Positions 24,825-32,224 of a DNA stretch of 50,252 nt are shown in pieces. Position 1 is the stretch's first letter, and every line of letters begins with the position of its first letter. The notes beneath the pieces were generated by a model. It was not told the DNA's origin. It made no database searches and saw only the letters and a program-made list of their open reading frames with translations. The position numbers and the translations under genes were made by a program. This DNA comes from a virus. Location: IMG/VR virus record IMGVR_UViG_3300027985_000559, positions 1-50,252 of that record; one strand, written 5' to 3'.

Positions 24825-25907
24825 TCAGACCCGGGGCGGTACGTTCTGGGTAAGAACGGGTTGGAGCGCCGCCTCCATCCGATCCGCCACGTCGTCGATC
24901 GAGTCATCCCACCAGTGGCCGTACAGGTCGAGCGTCATCTTCGCGGACGCGTGCCCGAGCTGGTTCTGCACGTCCTTCACCGTCGCCCCCGACCTGATCA
25001 TCAGCGACGCCGCCGTGTGCCGCAGGTCGTGCGGCACCATGTCCGGCAAGCCCGCGCTCACCTTGCCCGGATCGAACACCCGCGCCCGCCAGTTGTCCTT
25101 CTGCACCCGCCTGCCGCGGGGCGTCACGAACAGCGGAGCAGCCGGGTCCCGGTTCAGGCTCAGCATCGCCACCACCGACAGCGGAACCGACACCGACCTG
25201 GGCCGGCCGCTCTTCGTCCTCGCCACCCACAGCCGCCACTTCACTCCGCGTGCGCTCACACTGGCCACGTTCAGGCTGCAGCACTCCCCCAGCCTCACCC
25301 CGGTGGTCGCCAACAGCCACACCATCGACTCGTAGGGATGGCAGGCGGCGGCGAGCCGCGCGACCTGCTCGAGTGTCGCGAACGACGCGGGCCTGGTCTC
25401 GGTTCGGCCCGGCTTCGCCCCCGCTGCTGGGTTGGCTTCGATCTGGCCTGTCGACTGGGCGATCGCCAACGCGCCGCGGAGCGCCGCGAGCGCCTTCGAC
25501 CTGGACGCCTGCGATGCCGGCACTCGCACCAGGATGCCGTCGACCTTCTTGGTGAGGGTCATGGCGGCCGTCCACGCCTGTACCTCGTGCGGCAGCACGT
25601 CCGCGGCAGGGGTGTCGCCCCACCGCTCGCGGGCGTGCATGGCGCCGGCGCGGGCCGCGTCCCTGCCGCCTTTCGAGAGTCCCTCTTTCCCGCGTAGCCA
25701 CAGGTCGAGTAGTTCTCCGACCTTCACGTCGGCGGGGTGCTTGGCCGGACCGGTGGTGAGCAGCAGCGCCTCGTGTGCCTTGGCCTCAGGTTTGGTGCGG
25801 AATGCCTCGGACGGGTGGCCGGGGACGGTGACCCGGTAGCGGAGGCCGCGGCCGTGGCGTTTCGACGGGGTCTTGTCGCGCCGGTACCAGAGATCGGTGA
25901 CGGCCAT
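24825..25907 (-). CDS. int: Tyrosine integrase adjacent to attP
   Basis: 360 residues, phage integrase size. N-terminal arm-type binding region (basic, residues 1-50: KTPSKRHGRGLRYRVTVPG), core-binding domain (~60-165), and catalytic domain with R205 (TGVRLGE), K232 (RTKSGR), H293/R296 (HDLRHTA), H319 (LGHAS) and Y329 (DLYGHWW). It lies 15 bp from the attP core, as expected for the enzyme that inserts the phage into tRNA-Val. The ATG overlaps the stop of the small membrane protein gene upstream by one base, so it is expressed in the repressor operon. Confidence 0.92.
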   Translation of the reverse strand: MAVTDLWYRRDKTPSKRHGRGLRYRVTVPGHPSEAFRTKPEAKAHEALLLTTGPAKHPADVKVGELLDLWLRGKEGLSKGGRDAARAGAMHARERWGDTPAADVLPHEVQAWTAAMTLTKKVDGILVRVPASQASRSKALAALRGALAIAQSTGQIEANPAAGAKPGRTETRPASFATLEQVARLAAACHPYESMVWLLATTGVRLGECCSLNVASVSARGVKWRLWVARTKSGRPRSVSVPLSVVAMLSLNRDPAAPLFVTPRGRRVQKDNWRARVFDPGKVSAGLPDMVPHDLRHTAASLMIRSGATVKDVQNQLGHASAKMTLDLYGHWWDDSIDDVADRMEAALQPVLTQNVPPRV

Positions 25908-26074
25908 CAGGCAGCGCCGAGGAACATCCTGATCGCGATGATGATGGCGAGGATCACGCCTAGCCCGATCAGGATGCCCTGGGGGCCCTTCGACGGGAAT
26001 GGCTTGGGGGTGGTGTTGGCGGCGATGATCGCGAGCAGCACGACGATGAGCAGCAGGATCAGGGTGATGGTCAT
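25907..26074 (-). CDS. Small two-helix membrane protein in the integrase operon
   Basis: 55 residues: ITLILLLIVVLLAIIAAN, a short Pro/Lys loop, and ILIGLGVILAIIIAIRMFL, two clear transmembrane helices. Start overlaps the preceding gene by 4 nt (ATGA) and its stop overlaps the integrase ATG by one base. Expressed in the lysogen if the repressor operon is on; a role in superinfection exclusion is possible but unproven. Confidence 0.7.
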   Translation of the reverse strand: MTITLILLLIVVLLAIIAANTTPKPFPSKGPQGILIGLGVILAIIIAIRMFLGAA

Positions 26075-26319
26075 GACGGTCCGTTCTGTGGGGATGTGGT
26101 GGTCCGTGTCCGGCGTCGCCGGGCGGCGTCTCTCCGGGCGGCGAGTTGGCGGCATTCCGCCGGGTAGGCCGCGATCACGTCAGGGTTCTGGATGGCCCGG
26201 AGCATCTGCTGGGCGAGCCTCGGGGCACTCAGCCCGGTATCGGCAGCCAGCGCAGACAGCGAGTTGTTCAGGGCGGCCTGCAGCAGCTGCCTTACGTCCG
26301 GTGCAGTGGTCGGGTCCAT
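26071..26319 (-). CDS. Small helical protein of the lysogeny operon, unknown
   Basis: 82 residues from ATG 26319. Helix-rich (VRQLLQAALNNSLSALAADT, APRLAQQMLRAIQN) with a very basic C-terminal tail (RRDAARRRRTRT), which may bind nucleic acid. Third codon positions are mostly G or C, as in real genes here. It overlaps the 3' end of the ImmA-like gene by 140 nt; of the two frames in the overlap this one has the better codon pattern. Confidence 0.6.
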   Translation of the reverse strand: MDPTTAPDVRQLLQAALNNSLSALAADTGLSAPRLAQQMLRAIQNPDVIAAYPAECRQLAARRDAARRRRTRTTTSPQNGPS

Positions 26320-26734
26320 GTCGTGAGGTGTCCAGTCGTCGTCGGAGGTAGTGGCGTTCGGATGGGTGTAGGTGGTCGAGCCGGGCCTGCAGGGTTGGTC
26401 GGTCCACCCAGAGCTCTGCGGCCGCTTCGTCGAGGTTCGCTGCCCAGGCGAGCGCTTCGCCGAGGGCGTCGAGGTGGATCAGACGTCGCGCTACGGCGGC
26501 GTCAACTTGGGTCTCTTCACGTGCCGCAAGTACTGGGTCGTCGGGGACGGGGCCGCGGCGGATGTGTTCGACTTCGTGGGCGATGGTGCAGCGCCGTTCG
26601 GCTTGCAGGAGTCTGCGGTCGATGGTGACGGTCTTGTCGTCGAAGTCGGTGAGCCCTACCAGATCGAGCGGTAGCAGCGTGGAGACCAACGTCCAGTCTT
26701 TGAGTGCTCGGAACTCGCGCCAGGGGTGATGCAC
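26180..26734 (-). CDS. ImmA/IrrE-like metallopeptidase
   Basis: 184 residues from GTG 26734 (AGGA just upstream; TTG 26764 is an alternative). The zinc motif HEVEH occurs in TIAHEVEHIRRG near residue 55, preceded by TIDRRLLQAERRC, a typical ImmA layout. In ICEBs1 and phages, ImmA cleaves the neighbouring repressor to allow induction. It lies directly downstream of the repressor gene. The recognisable domain ends at LRRRLDTS, just where the next gene begins; the remaining ~47 codons have poor third-position G+C and may be read-through after loss of a stop. Confidence 0.8.
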   Translation of the reverse strand: MHHPWREFRALKDWTLVSTLLPLDLVGLTDFDDKTVTIDRRLLQAERRCTIAHEVEHIRRGPVPDDPVLAAREETQVDAAVARRLIHLDALGEALAWAANLDEAAAELWVDRPTLQARLDHLHPSERHYLRRRLDTSRHGPDHCTGRKAAAAGRPEQLAVCAGCRYRAECPEARPADAPGHPEP

Positions 26735-26815
26735 GGTCCTGATCAAACACGGCAGCTCTGACAAGTCACTGGGCGGCCGGCGCCCCGCCTGTCTCCTGAT
26801 GCTGGCCGGGTTCGG

Positions 26816-27319
26816 TCATTCGGCGTCTCCCGGGTCTTGGGATTCTTCACCGATCTGGTTGAGGCGCTCGTCTTGGGCGGCCCCTTCGGATGTGGTTCGA
26901 CGCGCCGCTCGGCGGGTGTTCCGGCCAGGATTGAGCGGCACCACCTCACCGCCCCCGTCGGACGGGTTGGGATCTTCTGAGCTTCCGGTCGCCGACCATC
27001 CTGCGTCTCCTTCGGTGATGGCCCGGATCAGCTCTTCCACAGCAGCCCGGGTCCGCGGACTCATCCTGTGCGCTGACGCCGGCGGATCCCACGGCCCCCA
27101 TTCGGACAGCTCGATACCTGCCCACTCGTAGATCGTGGCCTGCTCGACTCCCAGCGCGTCTGCGATTTTCCTGACCGTTGAGACGGTGGTTCGTCCCTCG
27201 ACGATCAGTCGTCGCACCGTGACGTGCGAGAGGCCTGCTCGTTCTCCGATGCCGCGGTACGTCTGCCTGACGCCTGCTTGTTCGGCTGCCGTGTTCCACG
27301 GCTCGGGTAGCTCTCGCAT
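26816..27319 (-). CDS. Immunity repressor (HTH, XRE-like)
   Basis: 167 residues from ATG 27319 (GTG 27325 is in frame and possible). The N-terminal ~65 residues are an HTH domain: YRGIGERAGLSHVTVRRLIV then TVSTVRKIADALGVEQATIY. The C-terminal half is acidic then basic, low complexity, without the Ser-Lys peptidase residues of LexA/CI repressors. It is divergent from the Cro-like gene, with repeated TGTCCA half-sites between them. Lack of a self-cleavage domain together with an ImmA-like neighbour suggests induction by proteolysis. Confidence 0.8.
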   Translation of the reverse strand: MRELPEPWNTAAEQAGVRQTYRGIGERAGLSHVTVRRLIVEGRTTVSTVRKIADALGVEQATIYEWAGIELSEWGPWDPPASAHRMSPRTRAAVEELIRAITEGDAGWSATGSSEDPNPSDGGGEVVPLNPGRNTRRAARRTTSEGAAQDERLNQIGEESQDPGDAE

Positions 27320-27491
27320 GTCCACACCTACTGTCCACGTCGGCTGAGTGAGCGGCAAGCGCGCCGTTGGACGCACTGTCCACAAACTACACGCTTGTGA
27401 GTGTGCGACGGAGCGCAAACTGCCTGTCTCTGTTGGACAACCGTGTCCAAAACGGTTGCGTTCGGTTCGTGGTTCGGGTACCGTTGTCCAC
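27319..27491. promoter_or_regulatory. Genetic switch: repeated TGTCCA/TGGACA operator half-sites
   Basis: The intergenic region between repressor and Cro-like gene has TGTCCA at 27319, 27332, 27377, 27444 and 27485 and the inverse TGGAC(A/G) at 27368 and 27434. Two form dyads: TTGGACAACCGTGTCCAA at 27433-27450 (6-bp spacer between TGGAC arms) and TGGAC-GCACT-GTCCA at 27368-27382 (5-bp spacer). They flank the rightward promoter and overlap the repressor start, as expected of operators for repressor and Cro. Confidence 0.7.
27456..27484 (+). promoter_or_regulatory. Probable rightward early promoter
   Basis: TTGCGT (27456-27461), a 17-bp spacer and TACCGT (27479-27484), fitting the TTGnnn/TAnnnT pattern of actinobacterial SigA promoters. 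An 18-bp operator-like dyad ends 5 bp upstream of the -35, and a TGTCCA half-site begins at the end of the -10, so repressor binding would block it. It would drive the whole early operon. Confidence 0.6.
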
Positions 27492-27527
27492 ATGAAGTCA
27501 GCACCGCTCTACGAAGGGAGGCTGGAC

Positions 27528-27770
27528 GTGCGTCTCATCTCAGCCCAGGCGCTGAAGCAGTACATGGACTTCCGTGGACACTCGGTTCGTTCCTTGGCGG
27601 CGAAGGTCGGCGTCTCGCACGGCACCATCGGATGGCTCACCTCCGGCCAGCGCACGACCACCAAGCCTGAGACGGCGAAACGCATCGCGAAGGCGCTCGA
27701 CTGCCCCGTCCAGTCCCTCTTCGTGCCCGTCGTGGTTCGCGGTTCCCGAACCAGGGAGACCGCAGCATGA
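27528..27770 (+). CDS. Cro-like XRE-family regulator
   Basis: 80 residues from GTG 27528, which has GAAGGGAGG 6 nt upstream; ATG 27492 in frame is an alternative that would add 12 residues. Helix-turn-helix: HSVRSLAAKVGVSHGTIGWL then PETAKRIAKALDCPVQSLF. First gene of the rightward early operon and divergent from the repressor, hence Cro-like. The next gene overlaps it by 4 nt (ATGA). Confidence 0.8.
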   Translation: MRLISAQALKQYMDFRGHSVRSLAAKVGVSHGTIGWLTSGQRTTTKPETAKRIAKALDCPVQSLFVPVVVRGSRTRETAA

Positions 27771-27970
27771 CCGAGGTGTTCGTGTCGACGGCCGAGGCTG
27801 CCAGGCAGTTGGGGATCTGCACGAAGTCGGTGCTGGCCCTGATCCACGCCGGCGAGTTGGCCGGCTACGCGCACACCACCGCGATCTCTGGCCGGGTGCA
27901 CGCGTGGAAGGTCGAGCAGTCCTCGATCACCGCGTATGTGGCTCGGCAACGCAGGCGGATTCCCGCCTGA
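27767..27970 (+). CDS. Excisionase-like HTH protein
   Basis: 67 residues, ATG overlapping the Cro-like stop. MerR/excisionase-type winged helix: VSTAEAARQLGICTKSVLAL then HAGELAGYAH and a wing SGRVHAWKVEQSSI. Size and domain fit Xis proteins that bind attL/attR and steer the integrase to excision, or an early transcription regulator. Being in the lytic operon fits Xis. Confidence 0.7.
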   Translation: MTEVFVSTAEAARQLGICTKSVLALIHAGELAGYAHTTAISGRVHAWKVEQSSITAYVARQRRRIPA

Positions 27971-27988
27971 CCCCCACTGAACAAAACC

Positions 27989-28030
27989 GGGTCTCCCCCA
28001 CCAACCGATCAGAGCAAGCGGGAGAGACCC
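27989..28030 (+). other. Stem-loop in the leader of the next early genes
   Basis: GGGTCTC (27989-27995) pairs with GAGACCC (28024-28030), with CCC and GGG partly extending the stem and a loop of about 28 nt. It lies between the Xis-like gene and a tiny membrane protein gene. No T tract. Could be an antitermination or attenuation element; function unknown. Confidence 0.4.
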
Positions 28031-28050
28031 AAGTCGGAAGGAAGTATCGC

Positions 28051-28164
28051 ATGTACCCCCTGAATCTGCCGGACCCCGAGGTGGCACGTTCCGTGTTCAT
28101 CTCCGGCGCGGTGTTCGTTGCCGCGTTCTGCCTGATCTTCCGCATCGTGATGAGGGGCCTGTGA
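28051..28164 (+). CDS. Tiny single-helix membrane protein
   Basis: 37 residues, ATG 28051 with CGGAAGGAAG upstream. One transmembrane helix near the C-terminus (FISGAVFVAAFCLIFRIV). Its stop overlaps the next ATG by one base. Unknown role. Confidence 0.6.
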   Translation: MYPLNLPDPEVARSVFISGAVFVAAFCLIFRIVMRGL

Positions 28165-28595
28165 TGGCCAGCCACGCGACGAGGGTGGAGGACCTGCGTC
28201 CGTCCTGCGGTAACTGCCGCGACACCGGAACGGTGCGGGTCCTGGACAACCCGGGCGGGGTCACGTCGCCGGCGTTCGTCCACGACGTGTGTGCGTCGTG
28301 TGAGGACTGGCCGCGGCATTCGTGCCCGGTGTGCCATGGCCGCGCCCGGGTGGGTGTGGCGTGCAGCAACTGCCGCCGGGGCTGGGTGTGGTGGACGGAT
28401 TGCGGATGCACCGCCACCCGGGTGTCGGAGCGGTGCGCGCGGGTGCGTCGTGAGGCGGCTGAGGCTACCCGGCGCTACGAGCAGACGGACGCCGAGGTCA
28501 GGGAAGCCCGGGCCGGCCTCGTTGAGCGGTTTGGCGTCGACCACCCGATCACCGCCGCCTACACGGATGCCATGAGCCAGAGGAGCGCGTCGTGA
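28164..28595 (+). CDS. Zinc-finger protein with several CxxC pairs
   Basis: 143 residues from ATG 28164 (GTG 28161 possible). Cys pairs at CGNC, CASC, CPVC, CSNC and CGC in the first ~80 residues resemble DnaJ-type zinc fingers; the rest is a charged helix. Early-operon proteins of this type are common in actinophages without known function; a nucleic-acid or protein-binding role is likely. Confidence 0.7.
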   Translation: MASHATRVEDLRPSCGNCRDTGTVRVLDNPGGVTSPAFVHDVCASCEDWPRHSCPVCHGRARVGVACSNCRRGWVWWTDCGCTATRVSERCARVRREAAEATRRYEQTDAEVREARAGLVERFGVDHPITAAYTDAMSQRSAS

Positions 28596-28849
28596 TCGTC
28601 GTCAAGCCCACCACTCTGACCGCTGCCGAGAAGCACGCCATGATCCAGGCCGCCGCCGACCGGTTCCGCGCCGCCCATCCGCACACGTTCGTGAACTGCC
28701 CTTCCTGTGAGGGGGTCGGCTACCACGAGCAGCCGTTCGCGCACGGCTCCCCCAACGACCAGGTTGCGTGCCCGTGCTGTGACGGGTCGGGTCTGGTGTT
28801 GCCGGAGGAGCGGGATGCCTGGTTCGAGTTCGAGGAGGCCCTGCGGTGA
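28592..28849 (+). CDS. Small zinc-finger protein (CxxC x2)
   Basis: 85 residues, GTG overlapping the previous stop by 4 nt. CPSCEGVGYHE and CPCCDGSGLV make a DnaJ-like CxxCxGxG pair, a single zinc site. Coupled to the ERF gene by a further 4-nt overlap. Function unknown. Confidence 0.7.
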   Translation: MIVVKPTTLTAAEKHAMIQAAADRFRAAHPHTFVNCPSCEGVGYHEQPFAHGSPNDQVACPCCDGSGLVLPEERDAWFEFEEALR

Positions 28850-29499
28850 CCGAGAAGCTGACCGTGTTCGAGGCATGGTCCAAGGTGATGGAGGACGTGC
28901 AGGCCATCAAGAAGAGCCAGCGCAACAACGCCCCGAACGCGAACTACAACTTCCGCGGCATCGACGCGGTGATGAACGCTGTGGGGCCGGTGCTCCGCAA
29001 GCACGGTGTGTTCGTGGTTCCGGAGACGGCAACTGCGTCGTACCGGGACGTGCTCACCTCGACCGGGAAGCCGTCGCGTGAGGCGACGGTGATGGTGCAC
29101 TACCGGGTCTACGGGCCGGCCGGGGATTCGTTCCCGATGTGCTCGCCTGGTGAGGCGATGGACTCGGGCGACAAGGGCACCCCGAAGGCCATGTCGGTGG
29201 CGTACCGGACGGTGCTGTTGCAGGCGCTGACGATCCCTACCGACGAGCCGGACCCGGACTCCCAGACGTACGAGCGGGCGCAGGGCACTCCCCCGCAGCA
29301 CGCGCCGGTGGACGACCACCAGGTGCAGCTGACCGCGGTGAAGCGGCGGCTCATGAAGGCTGCCCGGACGCTCGACGGGGTGAATGACGACGACGACGCG
29401 AAGCAGTGGATCTTCGCCGAGATGAACACGCGGGGCCTGGACAAGGACTCCGTCGCTGACGTGATGAAGCTCGCTGAGGAAGTCGAGGCCCGGCCATGA
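28846..29499 (+). CDS. ERF-family single-strand annealing protein
   Basis: 217 residues. The N-terminal ~130 residues match the ERF superfamily: NANYNFRGIDAVMNAVGPVL, KHGVFVVPE, then a DSGDKGTPKAMSVAYRTVL helix. ERF proteins bind single-stranded DNA and anneal homologous strands, serving phage recombination and circularisation. The C-terminus is a charged tail. It lies with an unknown companion gene, a RecF-like ATPase and SSB in the same early operon. Confidence 0.85.
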   Translation: MTEKLTVFEAWSKVMEDVQAIKKSQRNNAPNANYNFRGIDAVMNAVGPVLRKHGVFVVPETATASYRDVLTSTGKPSREATVMVHYRVYGPAGDSFPMCSPGEAMDSGDKGTPKAMSVAYRTVLLQALTIPTDEPDPDSQTYERAQGTPPQHAPVDDHQVQLTAVKRRLMKAARTLDGVNDDDDAKQWIFAEMNTRGLDKDSVADVMKLAEEVEARP

Positions 29500-29954
29500 A
29501 CACGGCGGAGCAGTTGATGGTGGTGAAGGCCTACATCTGGAGCCTACAGCGCATCGAGGCCCAGATGAAGGCCCGGATCCTCGCCATGAAGGCCGAGGTG
29601 GGCGCGTCGCAGTTCCGGACTCCGCTCGGGCCGGTGTCGGTCGCCGAACCGAAGCCGAAGCCGGTCATCACCCGCCCGGACGCGTTCCTGGCGTGGGTGT
29701 TGGAGAACCGCCCGGACGAGGTCGTGACCCAGGTCCGGGAGTCGTTCGCGAAGGCGTTCGTGGATTCGCTCGTGATCGATGGTCACGAGGTGTTCACCAA
29801 GGACGGCGAGCTCGTCGAGTTCGCCGGTGTGGACCAGCGCGACGAGTACGTGACGGCGACGCTGTCGGCGCCGGTGAAGGCTGAGGCTGAGGTGCAGGTC
29901 GCGGGCGCGTTGGATCGGCTGCTCGGCCTCGTCCAGATCGAAGCCGGATCGTGA
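29496..29954 (+). CDS. Unknown protein next to the annealing protein
   Basis: 152 residues, ATG overlapping the ERF stop by 4 nt. Helical N-terminus (LQRIEAQMKARILAMKAEV), a Pro-rich linker, then a mixed α/β part with VLENRPDEVVTQVRESFAKA. Position and coiled N-terminus recall Gam- or Gp157-like recombination helpers, but no diagnostic motif is present. Function not assigned. Confidence 0.7.
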   Translation: MNTAEQLMVVKAYIWSLQRIEAQMKARILAMKAEVGASQFRTPLGPVSVAEPKPKPVITRPDAFLAWVLENRPDEVVTQVRESFAKAFVDSLVIDGHEVFTKDGELVEFAGVDQRDEYVTATLSAPVKAEAEVQVAGALDRLLGLVQIEAGS

Positions 29955-30475
29955 CTGCCTACGCCGAGGCTGTCGAGCGCCGCAACGATCTGCGTCAGCA
30001 GCGTGAAGCCCTCGTTGAGCAGCACCGGATAGCGCTGCGGAATCTGGACCGGCACATCGAGTCTCAGCAGCACGTGATCGATGTCGCCGAGGCCGGCGGC
30101 CCAGCGGAGGCGTTCCTCGTGGCTCGCGAGGTTCTGTCCATCGGGTGGGCCCGAGGGCGCGACTGGGTAGGCGGCCACCTGCAGGAAGTCGGGCCCCGAC
30201 GCCAGACCAGCGAGGTGCGCCGCCAGTTCGACGCCGCGATCGAGGACCTGCAGGCGGGCTGCCCGGTGATGCGCCGCGAGTACTTCGGCGTGAAGTCGTA
30301 CGACCAGTGGCCTTCGCAGGAGTCGAACCACACGTACGGGTTCGGCCCGAAGCACGGCTCGATCTGGTTCTCGATCGGCCTGCGGAATCCGACGGCCGAT
30401 CTGTCCGACGAGCAGCGGATCGCCTGCGTCCAGTGGCTGCGGGCGATCCGCGACAATCCGGAGTTGCTGCCATGA
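29951..30475 (+). CDS. Unknown early protein with coiled-coil N-terminus
   Basis: 174 residues, GTG overlapping the previous stop. Residues ~5-45 form a coiled coil (ERRNDLRQQREALVEQHRIA). The second half is compact and aromatic: REYFGVKSYDQWPSQESNH, YGFGPKHGSIWFSIGL. No family recognised. Confidence 0.7.
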   Translation: MTAYAEAVERRNDLRQQREALVEQHRIALRNLDRHIESQQHVIDVAEAGGPAEAFLVAREVLSIGWARGRDWVGGHLQEVGPRRQTSEVRRQFDAAIEDLQAGCPVMRREYFGVKSYDQWPSQESNHTYGFGPKHGSIWFSIGLRNPTADLSDEQRIACVQWLRAIRDNPELLP

Positions 30476-30615
30476 CCGGCCTCGAAGCGGCCTCGCTCAA
30501 GCTGCACCGGATCGACATCACCGCAGCGATCGACCGCGGCTCTCTGCGGCTCGCCGAGCACATGCTGGCCGACTACCCCGACCGGGTTCTGCGCACCCTC
30601 AGGAGGGCAGCGTGA
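30472..30615 (+). CDS. Small helical protein, unknown
   Basis: 47 residues, ATG 30472 within a 4-nt overlap with the previous gene, and overlapping the next GTG likewise. Helical (SLKLHRIDITAAIDRGSLRL). No function assigned. Confidence 0.6.
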   Translation: MTGLEAASLKLHRIDITAAIDRGSLRLAEHMLADYPDRVLRTLRRAA

Positions 30616-31160
30616 GCACCGACATCATCACCCCGGCCCGGTGCGCCGCATCTGAGTGCGACCGCCCCGGAGAGGTGCGCGGGCTGTGCCGGAAGCACTA
30701 CCAGCGGATCCGCCGGCACGGCGCACTCGTCAACCCTGACGCGCTCGACCGTGCGATCGCCAAGCTCAGGTTCGACGACAGTGGGTGCTGGGTGTGGACT
30801 GGCTACCGCAACGAGAACGGGTACGGGCAGATCGGCGCGGACAGTGTCGTGGTACTCGCGCACCGCTGGTTCTATGAGCAGCTGGTCGAGCCAATCCCTG
30901 AGGGTCTCACGCTCGACCACCTGTGTCGGGTGAAGGCGTGTGTGAATCCTGAGCACCTGGAGCCGGTCACGCTCGCGGAGAACATCCGCAGATCGGCACC
31001 GTTCCGCGAGTACGTCGATACCCGCGTGGTATGCGCGAACGGCCACCCACTGTCGGGCAGCAACGCCTACCCCAGGTCCGGTCGCCGCAGCTCGCTGGGC
31101 TGCCGGGCATGCGATCGCGAGAAGTCGCGGCGCTACCGGAAGAACCGGAGCGCGGCATGA
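30612..31160 (+). CDS. HNH endonuclease (zinc-knuckle + HNH core)
   Basis: 182 residues, GTG overlapping the previous stop. N-terminal zinc knuckle CAASECDRPGEVRGLCRKHY; HNH core with GCWVWTGYRNENGYGQ, AHRWFYEQL, then LDHLCRVKACVNPEHLEPVT; a C-terminal second Cys cluster (CANGHPLSG, CRACDREKSRRY). Same architecture as the genes at 3123 and 33904. Likely a mobile homing endonuclease that entered the early operon while keeping translational coupling. Confidence 0.85.
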   Translation: MSTDIITPARCAASECDRPGEVRGLCRKHYQRIRRHGALVNPDALDRAIAKLRFDDSGCWVWTGYRNENGYGQIGADSVVVLAHRWFYEQLVEPIPEGLTLDHLCRVKACVNPEHLEPVTLAENIRRSAPFREYVDTRVVCANGHPLSGSNAYPRSGRRSSLGCRACDREKSRRYRKNRSAA

Positions 31161-31513
31161 ACGAGATCATCAGCCCGGCGCAGGTCGAGGAGGCCATCCG
31201 GCAGGTCGCGAACCGCATCGCCAACAGCGTGAAGGTGTGCGACGAGCGATACCGGGCGTTCCTCACCGCCGACCGCGACTACGAGCAGGCCTACGCGCAC
31301 GCCTACCTCGACCATTCGGGCCCGGCGCACGAGAAGCGCTATGCGGCCGAGGTGTCCACCAACCAGGAGCGGGAAGTCCGGGATGTCGCTGATGCGGCCT
31401 ACCGGTACGCGGACCGCTTGTCGAAGGCGCTGCAGGACGAGCTGCGCGCCTACCAGTCCGTCGGCGCGTCCGTGCGGGCCCAATACCAAGTCGCAGGGAG
31501 AGGCGAGTTCTGA
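31157..31513 (+). CDS. Conserved-type early protein, unknown
   Basis: 118 residues, ATG overlapping the HNH stop by 4 nt. Almost wholly helical, with VEEAIRQVANRIANSVKVCD at the start and REVRDVADAAYRYADRLSKA in the middle. Proteins of this pattern are recurrent in actinophage early operons; no function is known. May be a small structural or binding protein. Confidence 0.7.
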   Translation: MNEIISPAQVEEAIRQVANRIANSVKVCDERYRAFLTADRDYEQAYAHAYLDHSGPAHEKRYAAEVSTNQEREVRDVADAAYRYADRLSKALQDELRAYQSVGASVRAQYQVAGRGEF

Positions 31514-31514
31514 C

Positions 31515-32015
31515 ATGAAGCTGAACATCGAGATTGACATGGCCACCCTCGGATTCGAGCAGGATCCGGAGACCGGAGACCTGTACCCGACGAGCGACCT
31601 TGTGGGGCGGGTCGCTGAACTGCTCGCGAACCGGCTCGTCATCAGTGGCGATCTGCGCGGCACGGTCGAGTCCGAGATCCGAAACCAGGCGCGGGAGGGC
31701 GCGCGCGGAGTCATCACCGAGGTTCTCGCTGGCCCGATCCAGCGCACGGACGGTTACGGCAACCACCGCGGCGAACCGACGACCGTCCGGGAGATGGTGC
31801 TCGCGGAGGTGGACCGCTGGATGCGGCTCCCCAAGAGCGACTATGGCAGCCGCGGCGAGACGATGGGCGACTCGCTGCAGAAGATCGTCGACGAGATCCT
31901 GCGGAAGGAGCTCAAGCCGACGGTCGAGGCGGCGAAGAAGAAGGTCAGCGAGGAGGTCCTGCGGCTCGCCGTCGAGGGCGCCGCGCAGGCCCTGGCCAGT
32001 GCGCGGGTGATCTGA
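31515..32015 (+). CDS. Unknown early protein
   Basis: 166 residues from ATG 31515, one base after the previous stop. Starts with a β-strand and LIVISGDL-like segment (VAELLANRLVISGDLRGTVE), then long charged helices to the C-terminus (DEILRKELKPTVEAAKKKVS). No family recognised. Not overlapping its neighbours, unlike most of this operon. Confidence 0.7.
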   Translation: MKLNIEIDMATLGFEQDPETGDLYPTSDLVGRVAELLANRLVISGDLRGTVESEIRNQAREGARGVITEVLAGPIQRTDGYGNHRGEPTTVREMVLAEVDRWMRLPKSDYGSRGETMGDSLQKIVDEILRKELKPTVEAAKKKVSEEVLRLAVEGAAQALASARVI

Positions 32016-32017
32016 CC

Positions 32018-32224
32018 ATGCAGATCATCGAGAAGACGGTGGCCGACCTCACCGCAGGCGAGCTGCGGCGTGTGGTCACCACGAACGGCTACCAGGGCCA
32101 GCTGCAGTCGATGGCTGTCGCGGAGGATCCCCGCTACGTCGAACTCGTGTTCGGCGACGGCGTCGACGGTGCCCGCACCTGGGTACGTCCCGACGCCCCG
32201 GTGAAGGTCCAGGTGCCGGCATGA
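32018..32224 (+). CDS. Small unknown protein before the RecF-like ATPase
   Basis: 68 residues, 2 nt after the previous gene and overlapping the ATPase start by 4 nt. β-rich: QLQSMAVAEDPRYVELVFGD, TWVRPDAPVKVQV. No function assigned. Confidence 0.65.
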   Translation: MQIIEKTVADLTAGELRRVVTTNGYQGQLQSMAVAEDPRYVELVFGDGVDGARTWVRPDAPVKVQVPA

